Notes under the pieces: model-generated
Told to the model about the DNA's origin: nothing
What the model saw: the letters and a program-made list of their open reading frames with translations, nothing else
The model's database searches: none
Position numbers and translations under genes: made by a program
Shown here: positions 1-10,140 of the stretch, piece by piece
Position numbering within the stretch: position 1 is the stretch's first letter
Layout of the letters: every line of letters starts with the position of its first letter
Assembly: GCA_036898135.1 (NCBI GenBank)
Contig: CM072511.1
Coordinates: 79,747,762-79,811,761, forward strand
DNA: 64,000 bases
Direction: 5' to 3'
Source of the DNA: Oncomelania hupensis
Taxonomy: Eukaryota; Mollusca; Gastropoda; Littorinimorpha; Pomatiopsidae

Positions 1-541
1 GAGCAAATTTCAAAATTATAATTCCAGGGATAGCTACCCAATGTAGAAATCCACTACTATAAGCTCAAGGTGTTTTTTTCTTCTTTTGGGAATATAACCA
101 GCGCAGAGAAAAGCGCGCAGAATCCATTGACAAATGCTTGAATATCCTTGTAGACTTACCCCTAATTACACGCGCTGAATAGTTTGTTCAAAGAAAACTG
201 GACTTAGACAGCATTAAAGGTACCCACTTTGACCACGCACTCTCGCTCGACAGATCTTTTTAACATTCACAGTGATTGTAGTCCCACTGAAAAAAAATTA
301 GCTTGCAATAAAATACAACTTGTTTGAAAGTATATTTATTTTTTAAAATAATAAATTCCGTACTTTGTGTGCCTATTAATAGCTACTGCGCGCTGTAGCT
401 CTAACCATGTAATCTAGTGGATCGTAGAGCGTATTGATGTACCGTTAAACCGGGAAAATCACCCTTGTCAGAGCAGAAAATGAAAATTCAAACTTCCTCG
501 GTTGGTTTCAGCAAAAGAAAAGCCCACTTTATCATTGTTTA
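1..541. other. No recognised feature
   Basis: AT-rich unique-looking sequence. I see no open frame with a recognisable protein, no tandem repeat and no transposon end. Confidence 0.6.
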
Positions 542-757
542 ATAACTCGGTGGGGTGGAAGAGGGGCAGGGGTGGGGGAGGAGGGGAGCGAAACCGGGTT
601 AACCCTAAAACTAGCATTGTTATTACATTAAATTATTGATTAATTATATGAAATTATGAATTTAATATCATAACAATGCTAATTTTAGGATAAACTCGTT
701 TTCCTCCCTCACATCACCTTCCCACTATACTCACCTCCCCCACTCTCCCAACCCCCT
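542..757. mobile_element. Imperfect palindromic element (MITE-like)
   Basis: The centre is an inverted repeat: 604-632 pairs with 661-689 at 25 of 29 positions around a 28-bp AT-rich loop. The complementarity weakens but continues outward. The G-rich tract at 542-600 mirrors the C/T-rich tract at 690-757, and both keep a GGT(T/A)AA(C/A)C-type segment next to the core. This is the shape of a foldback or MITE-type nonautonomous element. No target duplication could be assigned and no protein is present, so the superfamily is unknown. Confidence 0.45.
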
Positions 758-1058
758 TTCCCTAAAAAAAAGTTTTTGAAAATGGGGCACTTTAAACAGA
801 TTTACACATTACATTTATAAATTATGCTCCTTGTTATTACCAGTAAATGATTGCTGCTTCAGTACGTTCTAGTAATATGATTCAATTTTTTGTTTACTGT
901 GTCTCTCTGTTCTTTATGAGGATGCGGAGCTCTGACTGTAGCATAATCTGAGTGGGCAGAGAACATGACCAGTGCAATGTTGTTAATGCGCTTGGGAGCT
1001 TTTCTGCTTATTGCCATTGTTTTACGATAATGACGATGATGACAGTAGTGTTGGTAGC

Positions 1059-1400
1059 AATAATGATGATGAGGAGGAGGACGAGGAAGGGGAGGAGGAG
1101 GAGGAGAAGGAGAGGAGGATGAGGATGGTGATGATCCTGAACAGAATGGAAAAATGAAGATGACGAGTAATTTGAAACTTGAATAGCGCTCTTTCTATCA
1201 TACTCAATGTCCAACATGCCCAAACACAGGTTTCTTGAAACGAAGAACGAACCCAAGGAGCTCACCTGCTGCACGTTTGAGCATTGTAAAACTCCATGGA
1301 CCACTGAGTCATCAACCTTAAAAAAAAAGTGAAAGAGAAGGAGGAGAAGGAAAATGAGGAGGAGGAAGAGGAAGCAGAAGAAGAAGACGACGACGATGAA
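1059..1400. repeat. Purine-rich degenerate GAG/GAA/GAT repeats
   Basis: Two blocks (about 1059-1130 and 1321-1395) are runs of GAGGAG, GAAGAA and GATGAT-like triplets, separated by ordinary sequence. Open frames on the minus strand here are leucine/serine/phenylalanine homopolymers, which is simple-sequence translation rather than coding. Confidence 0.7.
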
Positions 1401-1534
1401 GAAGCAAGAAGAACAAAACCAACAGCAACGACATTGGCAACGGCAACAGCTGAGCAGCGACAACAAACACCGCAACATTAACAACAACTCCGGCTAACCA
1501 ACAGCAGTAGCAACGACACCGAGAAAACATGTTT

Positions 1535-1577
1535 TATCCTATCCTGTCCTATCCTATCCCGTAACTCGAAAGTCGCA
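1535..1577 (-). mobile_element. RTE-like retrotransposon, extreme 3' end only
   Basis: A TATCC-repeat tail is followed by CCCGTAACTCGAAAGTCG, identical in arrangement to the 3' ends at 9126, 37728 and 59950. Read on the minus strand it is the last ~40 bp of the family, with the (GGATA)n tail distal. It is a severely 5'-truncated insertion. Confidence 0.75.
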
Positions 1578-1895
1578 TACATCTGTCCAAAGAGCAGACA
1601 ACATTGGCTAGCACAGTAAAATCTAATATGCCAAGCTATATAAACACAGAATGTTAGATACATCCAAACGTATATTTTGTCGCAGCGTATCTGCACGTAG
1701 GCAGACACTGGAGAAGATAAACAATAACAAAGAGCAACAGATGTTTTTGAGTATGCAGGCAGTAGGCACAGATATACAGATCCCCACATAGATATGAAAA
1801 GGTAATAGTAGGTCTATATATTCTGTAGCGAGTTAGGCTTTAGGGACCTCTCTGTGAATCCTGACTATGCTGCCAGCGTAAAATTGTCTACAAAT

Positions 1896-2000
1896 GCCTA
1901 CTAGTCATCCGGGTTACTCCTTCGGAGAAGAGTACAGACCGAGATCTAGTCGGTGCACACAGGTGTTCCATCGCATGGACTTTCATGATCTTGAGACTTG
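1896..2000 (+). mobile_element. SINE core fragment
   Basis: The segment containing TACTCCTTCGGAGAAGAG and the following ACCGAGATCTAGTC matches, in plus orientation, the central domain of the full-length tRNA-derived SINE on the minus strand at 23551-23975. The match runs on through ACTTTCATGATC-TTGAGAC. The tRNA head and the usual 3' end are missing. After 2000 a GATGATGATAATGATGATG run begins and the similarity ends. Confidence 0.6.
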
Positions 2001-2668
2001 ATGATGATAATGATGATGTCCATTTTGTGACGCGCATGTCTCCATCCATTGTCGAATAGACTGAACGGATGAGGGCTGGATACGCCCGGAAACGCCAACA
2101 CTCCCAGCAAGCACAATGTTCTCCCTAACCGCCCACCCAATCCCCCTTCACACATGTCTTGGGTGGCTGTGCTCTGCCGTAGCCGCCCCTGTCGTTGAGA
2201 AGGCGACCTGAATTTATTCCGCATGGGTGACGAATATAATGCAAAGTCTAAAATCCCCCTCTCCTCCACACCCACCCATCCCCCCAAAATATAAATAACA
2301 CTAGTTTCTTACTACCAAAGTAGTGAAGGGAACACCCATCTCTTATCACGTGTTGATAATTTATCTACACAGGTGAAAATCGAAGCTTAACATTTGATCC
2401 GATGTTTGAGTGCATGAACGCATGTAACACCGGCATTGCTCATATTGGCCTACCAATTCTAAACTAAAGATAGAAATATTAATCACAAGAATAGAAAGCA
2501 CTCCCTGATAAAAACAAACATTTGGGTCGATCTGACATGCGATTCGATGCTGTTAGCGCCAACGCCTGCCTGCTCCACAGAAAATATGGAACTATACTTG
2601 TAGCCGCTTGAAAACAAAATAATAATACGAGAAAGTGGAAAGCACAACAATAGAGGCAGGATGTTATT

Positions 2669-2790
2669 GTGAAGAAGAAGAAGAAGAAGAAGAAGAAGAA
2701 GAAGAAGAAGAAGAAGAAGAAGAAGAAGAAGAAGAAGAAGAAGAAGAAGAAGAAGAAGAAGAAGACCACCACCACCAACAACAACAACAG
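2669..2790. repeat. (GAA)n microsatellite with CAC/CAA tail
   Basis: About 32 uninterrupted GAA triplets (2669-2764) run into CACCACCAC and CAACAACAA. All overlapping open frames are homopolymeric. Confidence 0.97.
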
Positions 2791-2944
2791 GAAGAGGAAG
2801 ATGAAGAATAACAAAAAGCAGAAATAGGCCTAATCGAACTGGCACTCAAAGACGAATCCAAAGAAAAAGAGGGCCAACAATGAAACCAAAGGATTTTTAT
2901 TATTACTAAACGCTAACGTAAAAAAGAAATAAATAAATGAGTCT

Positions 2945-3075
2945 AATACAGCGCTGTACAGCTCAAAGGTCTGCTCAAGGTGCTGTCCGAAAACAGGATC
3001 TTACTCAAGGCGCCTAATACGTAAACTTGCTGCTTGAAGCCCACGGCTTAACACCTCAGACCACTGAGCAAGACC
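2945..3075 (-). mobile_element. tRNA-derived SINE, 3' portion (diverged)
   Basis: The order ACAGCTCAAAG, CTGCTCAAGG, GCTGTCCGA, ACAGGATCTTACTCAAG and, later, ACCTCAGACCACTGAGC follows the 3' half of the SINE at 23551-23975 in the same orientation, with substitutions and small deletions. The tRNA-like head is absent. Confidence 0.6.
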
Positions 3076-3804
3076 AGTAACAGTAAAAGGCAGCTTTCGT
3101 GATCTGCGAAAAGATGGGAAAGTAACAATGCTTTATAAACCAACGCGGCTGGATTGTTATTCTTGGAAAATGAGGTGTTTAACCGTTTATTTTATTTCTA
3201 TAAGCACAGCCCCGTCCAAACATACAAAAGAAGCCGAAAAGACGCTATATAGAATAGAAAAAGCTCTATAAAAATACTGATTACATACATACATAAATAT
3301 AATTGCCGTAAATCGTCTGTCAACACTGAACTATCGTGCAGGTCCAAATAAATAGAAAGAAGCTAAGTTTTAAAATGAAATCGCTTTGGTGCTATTTTCT
3401 GACTGTTATTTTGTCACAATTCATTCATCGTCTATCTTGTGGAATTAACTATTCAGAAAGCATTCGTTGCGTGTTGCATTGTCCCTTGGTAGTGCGGATT
3501 AACAGGAGGAAAACAAAACATGGACGATGGTAAGGCGGACAGAAGAACAAGATGGCAAGACATTCAAATGTATTTTCACGCTCCTAGCCGAAACCCAGGT
3601 TTTTCAAACGTGTTAATTTTCGAGAAGTTGTCATGTTTTTCTCGGTTTTATCTTTAAGAAGCAAAATGATCAAATGGAACCAATGGCCACTGTTTGACCA
3701 ATCTGCGAGCAAACGTTGTGAAATGCAGCAGAGCGTGATCAACAAACCCTAATGCGCAGTGGTGGATTACCCAAAGGAAACAATGTTGTACCTCTAATCT
3801 TAAG
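3076..3804. other. No recognised feature
   Basis: Unique-looking sequence. The short open frame at 3336-3533 has no recognisable domain and no repeat or splice context to support it. Confidence 0.5.
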
Positions 3805-4250
3805 TGACGTTTAATTACTGCAGTAGAGGCCTCTATCTAAGCCCGTGACGTTATTATTAACATAAACGACATTTTAAGTTGCTAACACCTTCATCGGAAA
3901 GCTTTTATCTCAATAATGTGGATTAATAAAATCTTATATGATGATAATAACTAGTGAATAGCTTTGAAAAAATTAGACCTCAGATTTACTTTAATAATAC
4001 TAATTCACCATTGATCATTACAAAACTGACGTTTAATTACTGCAGTAGAGGCCTCTATCTAAGCCCGTGACGTTATCATTAACATAAACATTTTAAGTTG
4101 CTAACACCTTCATCGGAAAGCTTTTATCTCAATAATGTGGATTAATAAAATCTTATATGATGATAATAACTAGTGAATAGCTTTGAAAAAAATAGACCTC
4201 AGATTTACTTTAATAATACTAATTCACCATTGATCATTACAAAACTGACG
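3805..4250. repeat. 222-bp direct tandem duplication
   Basis: Unit 1 is 3805-4026 and unit 2 is 4027-4245, followed by the first five bases of a third unit (TGACG). The units differ by only a 3-bp deletion (ACGACATT versus ACATT) and a few substitutions, so the duplication is young or recently homogenised. Each unit contains CTGCAGTAGAGGCC and an AATAATGTGGATTAATAA stretch. No coding or transposon signature was found. Confidence 0.93.
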
Positions 4251-4617
4251 AAGGCAATCATCAGACCCTGTCTAACAACAACAACAACAGCACAACGACT
4301 ACAACAACAAGAAAATGTGCAAGAATGTGCATCAGCAGGAAAAGAAAAGAAATGAAATTCCTATAAGAAACCAGTCATAATAAGTCACGATTCATCATGA
4401 CAAGACGGACAGCTGCTGTTTGATCGTCGTGACAATTTCTGTTCTCTCGCTATTACCAATAATATTTACTAATGGAAAAATAAGCGAGGCGGAGCTACAA
4501 CATTTGCCCTATCGTACATCCTGAAGTCGTCAGAGATACTTTGATGACTGGTGAGTTGAATTAGTTACAACACAAACTATAGTACAGCGTATAGTCTGTG
4601 ATTACAACTAAAATGAC

Positions 4618-4695
4618 AGTTAGTTAGTTATTCATTGCTTGCAGGGTCCAGCGGACTTCAAAGAGCCGAATCAGGACCACAAAATCAGGACCACA
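4618..4695 (-). mobile_element. 3' end of RNase-H-type (I-like) LINE
   Basis: GGGTCCAGCGGACTTC followed by AAGAGCCGAATCAGGACCAC is the reverse complement of the terminus at 53620-53665, which lies just downstream of an RNase H/C-terminal coding remnant. Here the tail on the minus strand is (TAAC)n. The GAATCAGGACCAC segment is partly duplicated (AATCAGGACCAC again at 4685). Confidence 0.6.
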
Positions 4696-4794
4696 ACTTG
4701 GTTGAAATAGAACTCATCCCTGATCTGTATAAAAGATCTGCTGAAACAGCCCTAGTGGTAACACTGAAGGCACTCCACCGGCCTGTCACTTTAC

Positions 4795-5056
4795 AATAAA
4801 GGCATCTCACGCAGGAGAGGCTGAGGCTATACACTAATTTATCGAACCCCCGTTTATGACAATAAAGGCATCTCACGCAGGAGACGCTGAGGCTATACAC
4901 TAATTTATCGAACCCCCGTTTATGACAATAAAGGCATCTCACGCAGGAGAGGCTGAGGCTATACACTAATTTATCGAACCCCCGTTTATGACAATAAAGG
5001 CATCTCACGCAGGAGACGCTGAGGCTATACACTAATTTATCGAACCCCCGTTTATG
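4795..5056. repeat. 66-bp minisatellite, four copies in ABAB order
   Basis: The phrase GGCATCTCACGCAGG starts at 4801, 4867, 4933 and 4999, an exact 66-bp period. Copies alternate between GGAGAGGCTG (1 and 3) and GGAGACGCTG (2 and 4), so a 132-bp dimer was duplicated. Because 66 is a multiple of three, a minus-strand frame of 168 codons (4685-5191) stays open across a 22-residue repeat. I do not regard that frame as an established gene. Confidence 0.95.
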
Positions 5057-5059
5057 GAA

Positions 5060-6120
5060 ACAAAATATAATATAAACATCATAAAATATCAACAAAACAC
5101 ATACATATAAAATGCACATAGGAAGCCCTAGTGACCATTTGGCAGAAAGCGTCCAATATTCCCAAGCTGACCCAACAGATCTCATACACAAATGAGGAGT
5201 TTGGGAAGAGTTTCAAGAAAGCAGGTAGGTGTCTGGTCTAGCAAAGAAGAAGATAATATAGTAGATTGATAGAACAGAGCAGGAATGAGAAAGAACGAAG
5301 GATAAAGACAGCGACAGCGGGAATTTAAAGCACCAAATTTCCAGAAAGTGGGGATACTATTTATACAGAAAACCCCGGCACCCCAGCGGGAAGCAACTAA
5401 AATTACAGACTGTTATTTTCTAGGACAAATTACAGGTAACAGCCAAGCATACACAGATTATACTCAAGGATTCAGAAATTATTTTAGTTGTTATAATAAA
5501 TTTAGCAAACCTCTATCTCATTCGTCAACATTCAAGTACGTGTGTGTTTCATAATTACTGTTTGTTCAACGTCTTTGCAGGTATTTATCATATTTAAATC
5601 ATACTTTTGGTATTTAATCATTAGGTAGTAATTAGATTTTAGTCCTAGTTTGGATACTTAGCCATTCTAAAATACCATGGACGTGACATCCTAATTTAGC
5701 ATTGTGTGAGGAGAAGGGTAGGCGGAGAAGAGAGTTAAATAATCTGTATCATTATTTTCTACGAATGCTTCATCAGCAGTTATAACTCAACTGAGGAACC
5801 TAAGGTAATGTGAATCATTGAATAAACCAATATTGATGAAAGCTGTCAAAAATATAGTCTAAAATCACATCTACATGAACAGACGTTAAAATAAATTTTT
5901 AATTGAATTGAACAAAACTATTGATGAAAATGCACTATGCCAACTGGACCAAGACAACCAGGTTTCCCCTGACAGGTGCCAACTCCCGCAACGGGAAGTG
6001 ATTGCCTCAGATCCGCCAGAAATGGTCTGACGAGTCACTGCGTCAGAACACCGGCCGACAAGCTTTGAAAATAACTCTTTTGCTGATGGACTAATACGTT
6101 CACAATATGTTCGCTGATTA
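5060..6120. other. No recognised feature
   Basis: AT-rich sequence with only short open frames (for example 5348-5554) that show no domain. No repeat family seen elsewhere in the window was recognised. Confidence 0.5.
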
Positions 6121-6126
6121 CTGCAG

Positions 6127-6312
6127 ATTTTGAAGAAGAAGAAGGAAGAGGAGAAGAAGAAGAAGAAGAAGAAGAAGAAGAAGAAGAAGAAGAAGAAGAA
6201 GAAGAAGAAGAAGAAGAAGAAGAAGAAGAAGAAGAAGAAGAAGGAAGATGAGAAGAAGAAGAAGAAGAAGAAGGAAGAGGAGGAGGAGGAAGAGAAGAAG
6301 AAGAAGAAAAAA
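6127..6312. repeat. (GAA)n microsatellite with GAG interruptions
   Basis: GAA/AAG triplets run for about 185 bp with a few GGA and GAG changes. Poly-lysine/glutamate and poly-serine/phenylalanine frames here are artefacts. Confidence 0.97.
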
Positions 6313-6695
6313 AAAGCATGGTTTATCTCTGGAAAATGAGAATCCAAGACAGCAATGCCAAGTGCTTAAACCTTTCAGAGTGTAATGGAAAACATGCAGT
6401 ATGAAAACATCAAGTATGATAACAGAATGGTGTCAGCAGAGATGAAAAGGCAGTTGGAATACTAACAAGTATTTTATTTTTCTTTCTTTCTTGCCTTCTG
6501 TTTTTCTTACACTTTCGTATGTGCGGGAAGCAATTTTTCTCCCAAATCACGTCTGAAGGATACCGTAAATGGAACGACTTCAGACATAAACCGTACAGAG
6601 CTGTTACTTCCCTTTTCGTGCTCTTCAGTGTCTTTACACGCCAAAGTTTAGTTTGCTCCACGCTAGTTGGTGCGGCATTTTCTGATTAGACTACC

Positions 6696-6696
6696 C

Positions 6697-6749
<53 letters not shown>
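6696..6749. repeat. (AAT)n tract at a LINE 3' end
   Basis: AATAATAAT triplets directly abut the 3' terminus of the minus-strand LINE remnant that follows, as expected for a template-derived tail that expanded. Confidence 0.9.
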
Positions 6750-6752
<3 letters not shown>

Positions 6753-7137
6753 GACATTTATATAGCGCTATTACTTGTCTTTTTATAGACAAGCGCATGG
6801 CGCTTTACATGAAAAGAAAGAAACAAACATGAAACAACTTACAATATTGCATTAGAAATTGTACAATGAGAAAAAAATAAAACCCCACACACAAAATAAA
6901 AAAATACATAAAGTTTACTTTCAAACAAGTCATCACAATCACAGCAAATCAAACAAGCATAGCCAAAAGCAGAACAAATATGAGCTGCGGCTAGGGTCTA
7001 TAGAATGAAGGATTTAGTCATGGTAGTAGAGTTTGAAGAGGTGAGATTTTTTAGCTTGCTTGAATGAGTGTGGTCTTCTTGTGTCTGATGTTGGCTGGAA
7101 GAGTGTTCCACTGTCTGGGTGCACAATAGGTGAATGC
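6750..7137 (-). pseudogene. CR1/L2-like LINE, 3' end with last coding segment
   Basis: Read on the minus strand, 7137-7078 encodes RAFTYCAPRQWNTLPANIRH, the conserved end-of-ORF2 signature of CR1/L2-group LINEs (aromatic-xx-APxxWNxLPxxIR). It is followed by frames resembling FKxxL(K)TLLF and then a 3' UTR that ends in GTCCATTATTATTATT. The rest of the element is missing (5' truncation) and the frame is broken after the WNxLP motif, so this is a dead fragment. A comparable but less decayed terminus lies at 57553-58245. I infer the clade from the WNxLP motif alone, so CR1 versus L2 is not resolved. Confidence 0.7.
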
Positions 7138-7273
7138 CCGTAAACAATGTGACAAATGTTTTGATGGTTACTGCAAATTATCTTCTTGTATACGACTACG
7201 TAACTTCAAACAAATGAGAAAATCAAGTACCAAAACACACACACACACACCAACACAGACACACATACATTGT

Positions 7274-7557
7274 TGTAGAAACGACGTTGTAATGACTGTT
7301 GTGAAAAAACATACATTTTTTTGACACACTTTCCATTTCTTTGACATTATTTTGACATTTTCAATTTTTTGAAGCTATCCATAACCCTAACCCTAACCCC
7401 TAACCCAAACCCTAACCCTTAACCTAACCCTAATCCTAAAACAGATGTAACTCTACGGAGCACTATTTTGACGTCAAAATAACGGGGCCGTCAAAAAAAA
7501 AGTCAAAAGAAACCATGTAGAGTTTCATGTGTGTGTCAGAGTAACGTCGTTTCTACA
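7274..7557. mobile_element. 284-bp TIR element inserted in an (AC)n tract
   Basis: Perfect 15-bp terminal inverted repeats (TGTAGAAACGACGTT at 7274-7288, complement at 7543-7557) bound the element. Subterminal TTTTGAC/GTCAAAA motifs also face each other. (AC)n sequence flanks both sides (7232-7266 and 7565-7600), consistent with insertion into a microsatellite. No clear target duplication is visible and there is no coding capacity. Superfamily unknown. Confidence 0.65.
7381..7440. repeat. Interstitial telomere-like (CCCTAA)n
   Basis: Eight or so imperfect CCCTAA units (variants CCCCTAA, CCCAAAC, CCCTTAA, CCTAATCC) sit in the centre of the 284-bp TIR element. They are the complement of the metazoan TTAGGG telomere repeat, but degenerate and internal. 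Confidence 0.85.
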
Positions 7558-7632
7558 TGCCCCACGCACACACACACACAAACACCTATACACACGCACA
7601 CAAATGCACACACTCCTTTTCCATCCACACAC

Positions 7633-7634
<2 letters not shown>

Positions 7635-7681
<47 letters not shown>
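7635..7681. repeat. (TC)n microsatellite
   Basis: About 23 uninterrupted CT dinucleotides. Confidence 0.97.
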
Positions 7682-7683
<2 letters not shown>

Positions 7684-7920
7684 CGCCATCATGACTTGAT
7701 GCCCAGGAGAATGAGTTAGCTCTTGACTGACGTAAGCCATACTGTTATTAATCACCTCAAATAAATTAAGCATAAACGCCTACACACAGCCGCGCGAGTG
7801 GGTACGACCGCAATTACACATAACATTAGGTGGTTAATACAATGACAGGATCAGAAGAGCTAGCTTGCTCGGTGTAGTTGTGAACATAGGATATGAGGGT
7901 CAGGATCTGAAATGTCTGTG

Positions 7921-8200
7921 CGGTGAAAAGCGCGGTTGGAGCACTCGCTACTGTGTCGCAAGTTAAGCACTGTCCAGTGCGGTTAGCACTTGGATGGGTG
8001 ACCGCAAAACGTGAAACGACAATTAACAACGCCCCCCAGTTGACTCCACTGTGACTGAGTACCTACTCTCTTAAGGGTGGGGAAGGTAAAGCAGCGAGGG
8101 AGAGAGATGGGCATCACCCTCATTACGCTGGCCCAAGATAAGTGTGATCTCCAACATCACGCTCCCCTATGGCCACAAGGCTATGGGACTACCTTTACCT
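7921..8200 (+). mobile_element. 5S rRNA-derived SINE (SINE3-type)
   Basis: The head carries the type-1 RNA polymerase III internal promoter of 5S rRNA. An A-box-like AAGTTAAGCA lies at 7960-7969 and a C-box-like GGTTAGCACTTGGATGGGTG at 7981-8000, followed by ACCGC, with the spacing of genuine 5S genes. The 5' half of 5S is poorly preserved, so this is not a functional 5S gene. A 190-bp body follows and ends in ACTACCTTTACC plus a T-run (8200-8208). The head/body/tail layout matches known 5S-headed SINEs of vertebrates; the boundaries and body family are my inference. Confidence 0.7.
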
Positions 8201-8292
8201 TTTTTTTAAAGCGTGCATGCACAGATTACATCTCGGTTTGAATGTGAAAGGTAATATGCTACAATCCCTTGCTATATAATACTACGGAGAGG

Positions 8293-8366
<74 letters not shown>

Positions 8367-8379
8367 AGCGCGTCTGGAG

Positions 8380-8448
<69 letters not shown>
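8293..8448. repeat. (GA)n-spacer-(TC)n inverted microsatellite
   Basis: About 35 GA units (to 8364) face about 30 TC units (8388-8447) across a ~23-bp spacer (ACAGCGCGTCTGGAGAGTCG...). The arms are fully complementary and can form a ~60-bp hairpin. Confidence 0.95.
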
Positions 8449-8451
<3 letters not shown>

Positions 8452-8735
8452 TCCAGATACTCTCATCTTGTGCATCATGGTCATATCTTGATTTGTTCGT
8501 CACTCCAGGGCAGTCAACCACCTTCAAACCACTGCCTGTGGTTACCTATCCAAGCACTGATCCTGCTCGATTTTGCTTAACATGTACCAACTGTAGCGTG
8601 GGGCCAAAACCACTACGGCACAGCACCAACAATAATATGATTACAAGAGCCCTGTTTCAATGCTGCCCACCTGTAAAGTCCTGATCGTCGATGCTATCAC
8701 AACATGTCCAGTTCGCAACATTAACAACAACAATT

Positions 8736-8751
8736 ACTGCTGCTGCTGCTG

Positions 8752-8818
<67 letters not shown>
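8736..8818. repeat. (CTG)5-(CTA)n microsatellite
   Basis: Five CTG-type units grade into about 21 ACT/CTA triplets. Poly-threonine and poly-valine frames result. Confidence 0.96.
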
Positions 8819-9125
8819 AAAGATAAAGAAAGAAAATAATAGTGACAGAAAAAAGAGCAGGGGCGAGGAAAGAAAATGCCAGAAAATGTTTTTATTTTTC
8901 ATCTTTAATAAAGCAGGTAGGTTATTAAAGAAACTGGTACTATATCTGTGGCTGTTGTATAGCTTTGAAGTCCACACTCTCGCACGTTATAAATGTACTA
9001 TTACGCGTAGCTTTGAAACTTTCTGCAATATAATTTTAAAGATATTAGATTTTTACACATAATTTCTTCATCGTTCGACCAAAAAGGAATCTTTTAAATT
9101 TTTTTCTTCATACCTTTTTTTCTTC

Positions 9126-9985
9126 ATATCCTATCCTATCCTATCCTATCCTATCCTATCCTATCCCGTAACTCGAAAATCGTTGATGATCGTTTAAACA
9201 GCGTAGGCCTACTCCAACGTTCTCTGCCCTCAGCAACCCTCATTGCTTCGCTCAGTATCAAGCCAGTCCATTCTCCAATGTTGTTCTCCTACCTCTTGTT
9301 CTGTCATTCTTCTTCTGCCTCTTTGCATCGTGCCTTGCAGGATGGTCTTTGCAAGACCTTCTGTAGCAACTCATCTCCATGCTTTGTATTCTTTTAGTTG
9401 AAAGTCTACTGTGAGGGTCCATGTTTCGGAAGAGTATAGGAAAATGGAGATGACAAAGGAGCGCAGCAACTTTACCTTGGAGTGTAGACTGATGGTCCTG
9501 TCTTTCCAAATGGGCTTCAACCTTGTCAGGGCAGCAGTTGTTTGGGTTATCCTGGTGAAAACTTCCTGTCGGGACCCACAGTCTGATACAATGGCTCCTA
9601 AATATTTAAATCTATGCACCGTGTTAAGGGATTGGTCTTGGGCTTTGATGCCCTTGTTAATGCCATTGGTGTTGTTGGTCATCAGTTTGGTCTTCTCTGC
9701 ACTTATATCCAGCTGTTCATGTTCTAGTTCCTCTCCAGCCAATCCATCAATGTCATCCGCAAAACGGAGGATAGAGATTGCTCCATCTCCTATGCTGACT
9801 GTGCCTTCATTATTTAAAAGGGCACCTGACATGATGCGCTCCAGAAAGGTGTTGAAGAGTGTTGGAGAGAGCAGGCATCCTTGACGCACGCCGATTGATG
9901 TTCTGAACCAGTTCCCGATGGCACTGTTGTGGAGGACTGCACTGGTAAACTTGTCATAGAGGCCTATTATTATTTTATAATTTAT
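9126..9985 (-). pseudogene. RTE-like retrotransposon, 5'-truncated copy
   Basis: Starting from an (CCTAT)n tail at 9126-9167, the minus strand reads the family 3' UTR and then the last part of the reverse transcriptase. GVRQGCLLSPTLFN, the catalytic FADD box (RFADDIDGLAGEE), ISAEKTKLMTNN and FKYLGAIVSDCGS are all visible in the 225-codon frame 9371-10048. Compared with the copy at 37728-41699 there are two deletions: about 14 codons before ISAEKTK, and a larger one that fuses TTTGCAAGACC directly to TTCTGTAGC and removes the GHVTR region. Similarity ends near 9985. It is non-functional. Confidence 0.9.
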
Positions 9986-10033
9986 ATTACTTGTTTCTTC
10001 ACCAACCGAAGATTTGAATTTTCTCTGACTACT

Positions 10034-10140
10034 TGAAACATACTTCAAAAATTTCTTCTTGTTCTCCTTGTTCTTCTTGTACTTGTTCTTCTTTTATATT
10101 GTTTTCTTTCATTTTTTTCTTTCTCCTCTCTTTCTTTTTT
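10034..10140. repeat. Polypyrimidine TTC/TTG-rich tract
   Basis: Degenerate TTCTTG, TTCTTC and TTTC runs without an exact period. Nothing else recognised until 10359. Confidence 0.6.

Noticed and set aside
2001..2290. CR1-like LINE 3' UTR suggested by GATGATGTCC next to GCGCATGTC
   Set aside because: Resembles the terminus at 57560 over only ~25 bp; no coding signature follows.
2479..2861. Long open frames of poly-Leu, poly-Phe and poly-Ser
   Set aside because: They are translations of the (GAA)n microsatellite. The same applies to frames at 6035-6347, 11066-11515, 14235-14662, 19090-19418, 23039-24379 (AT/TC parts), 45846-46386 and 62149-62609.
4795..5056. Regular 66-bp repeats resembling a CRISPR array
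   Set aside because: There are no unique spacers: the whole unit repeats head to tail, and the genome is clearly animal.
7381..7440. Chromosome end
   Set aside because: The telomere-like repeats are few, degenerate, internal and inside a small TIR element.
7921..8005. Functional 5S rRNA gene
   Set aside because: Only the internal promoter region is preserved; the 5' half and the terminal stem are not 5S.
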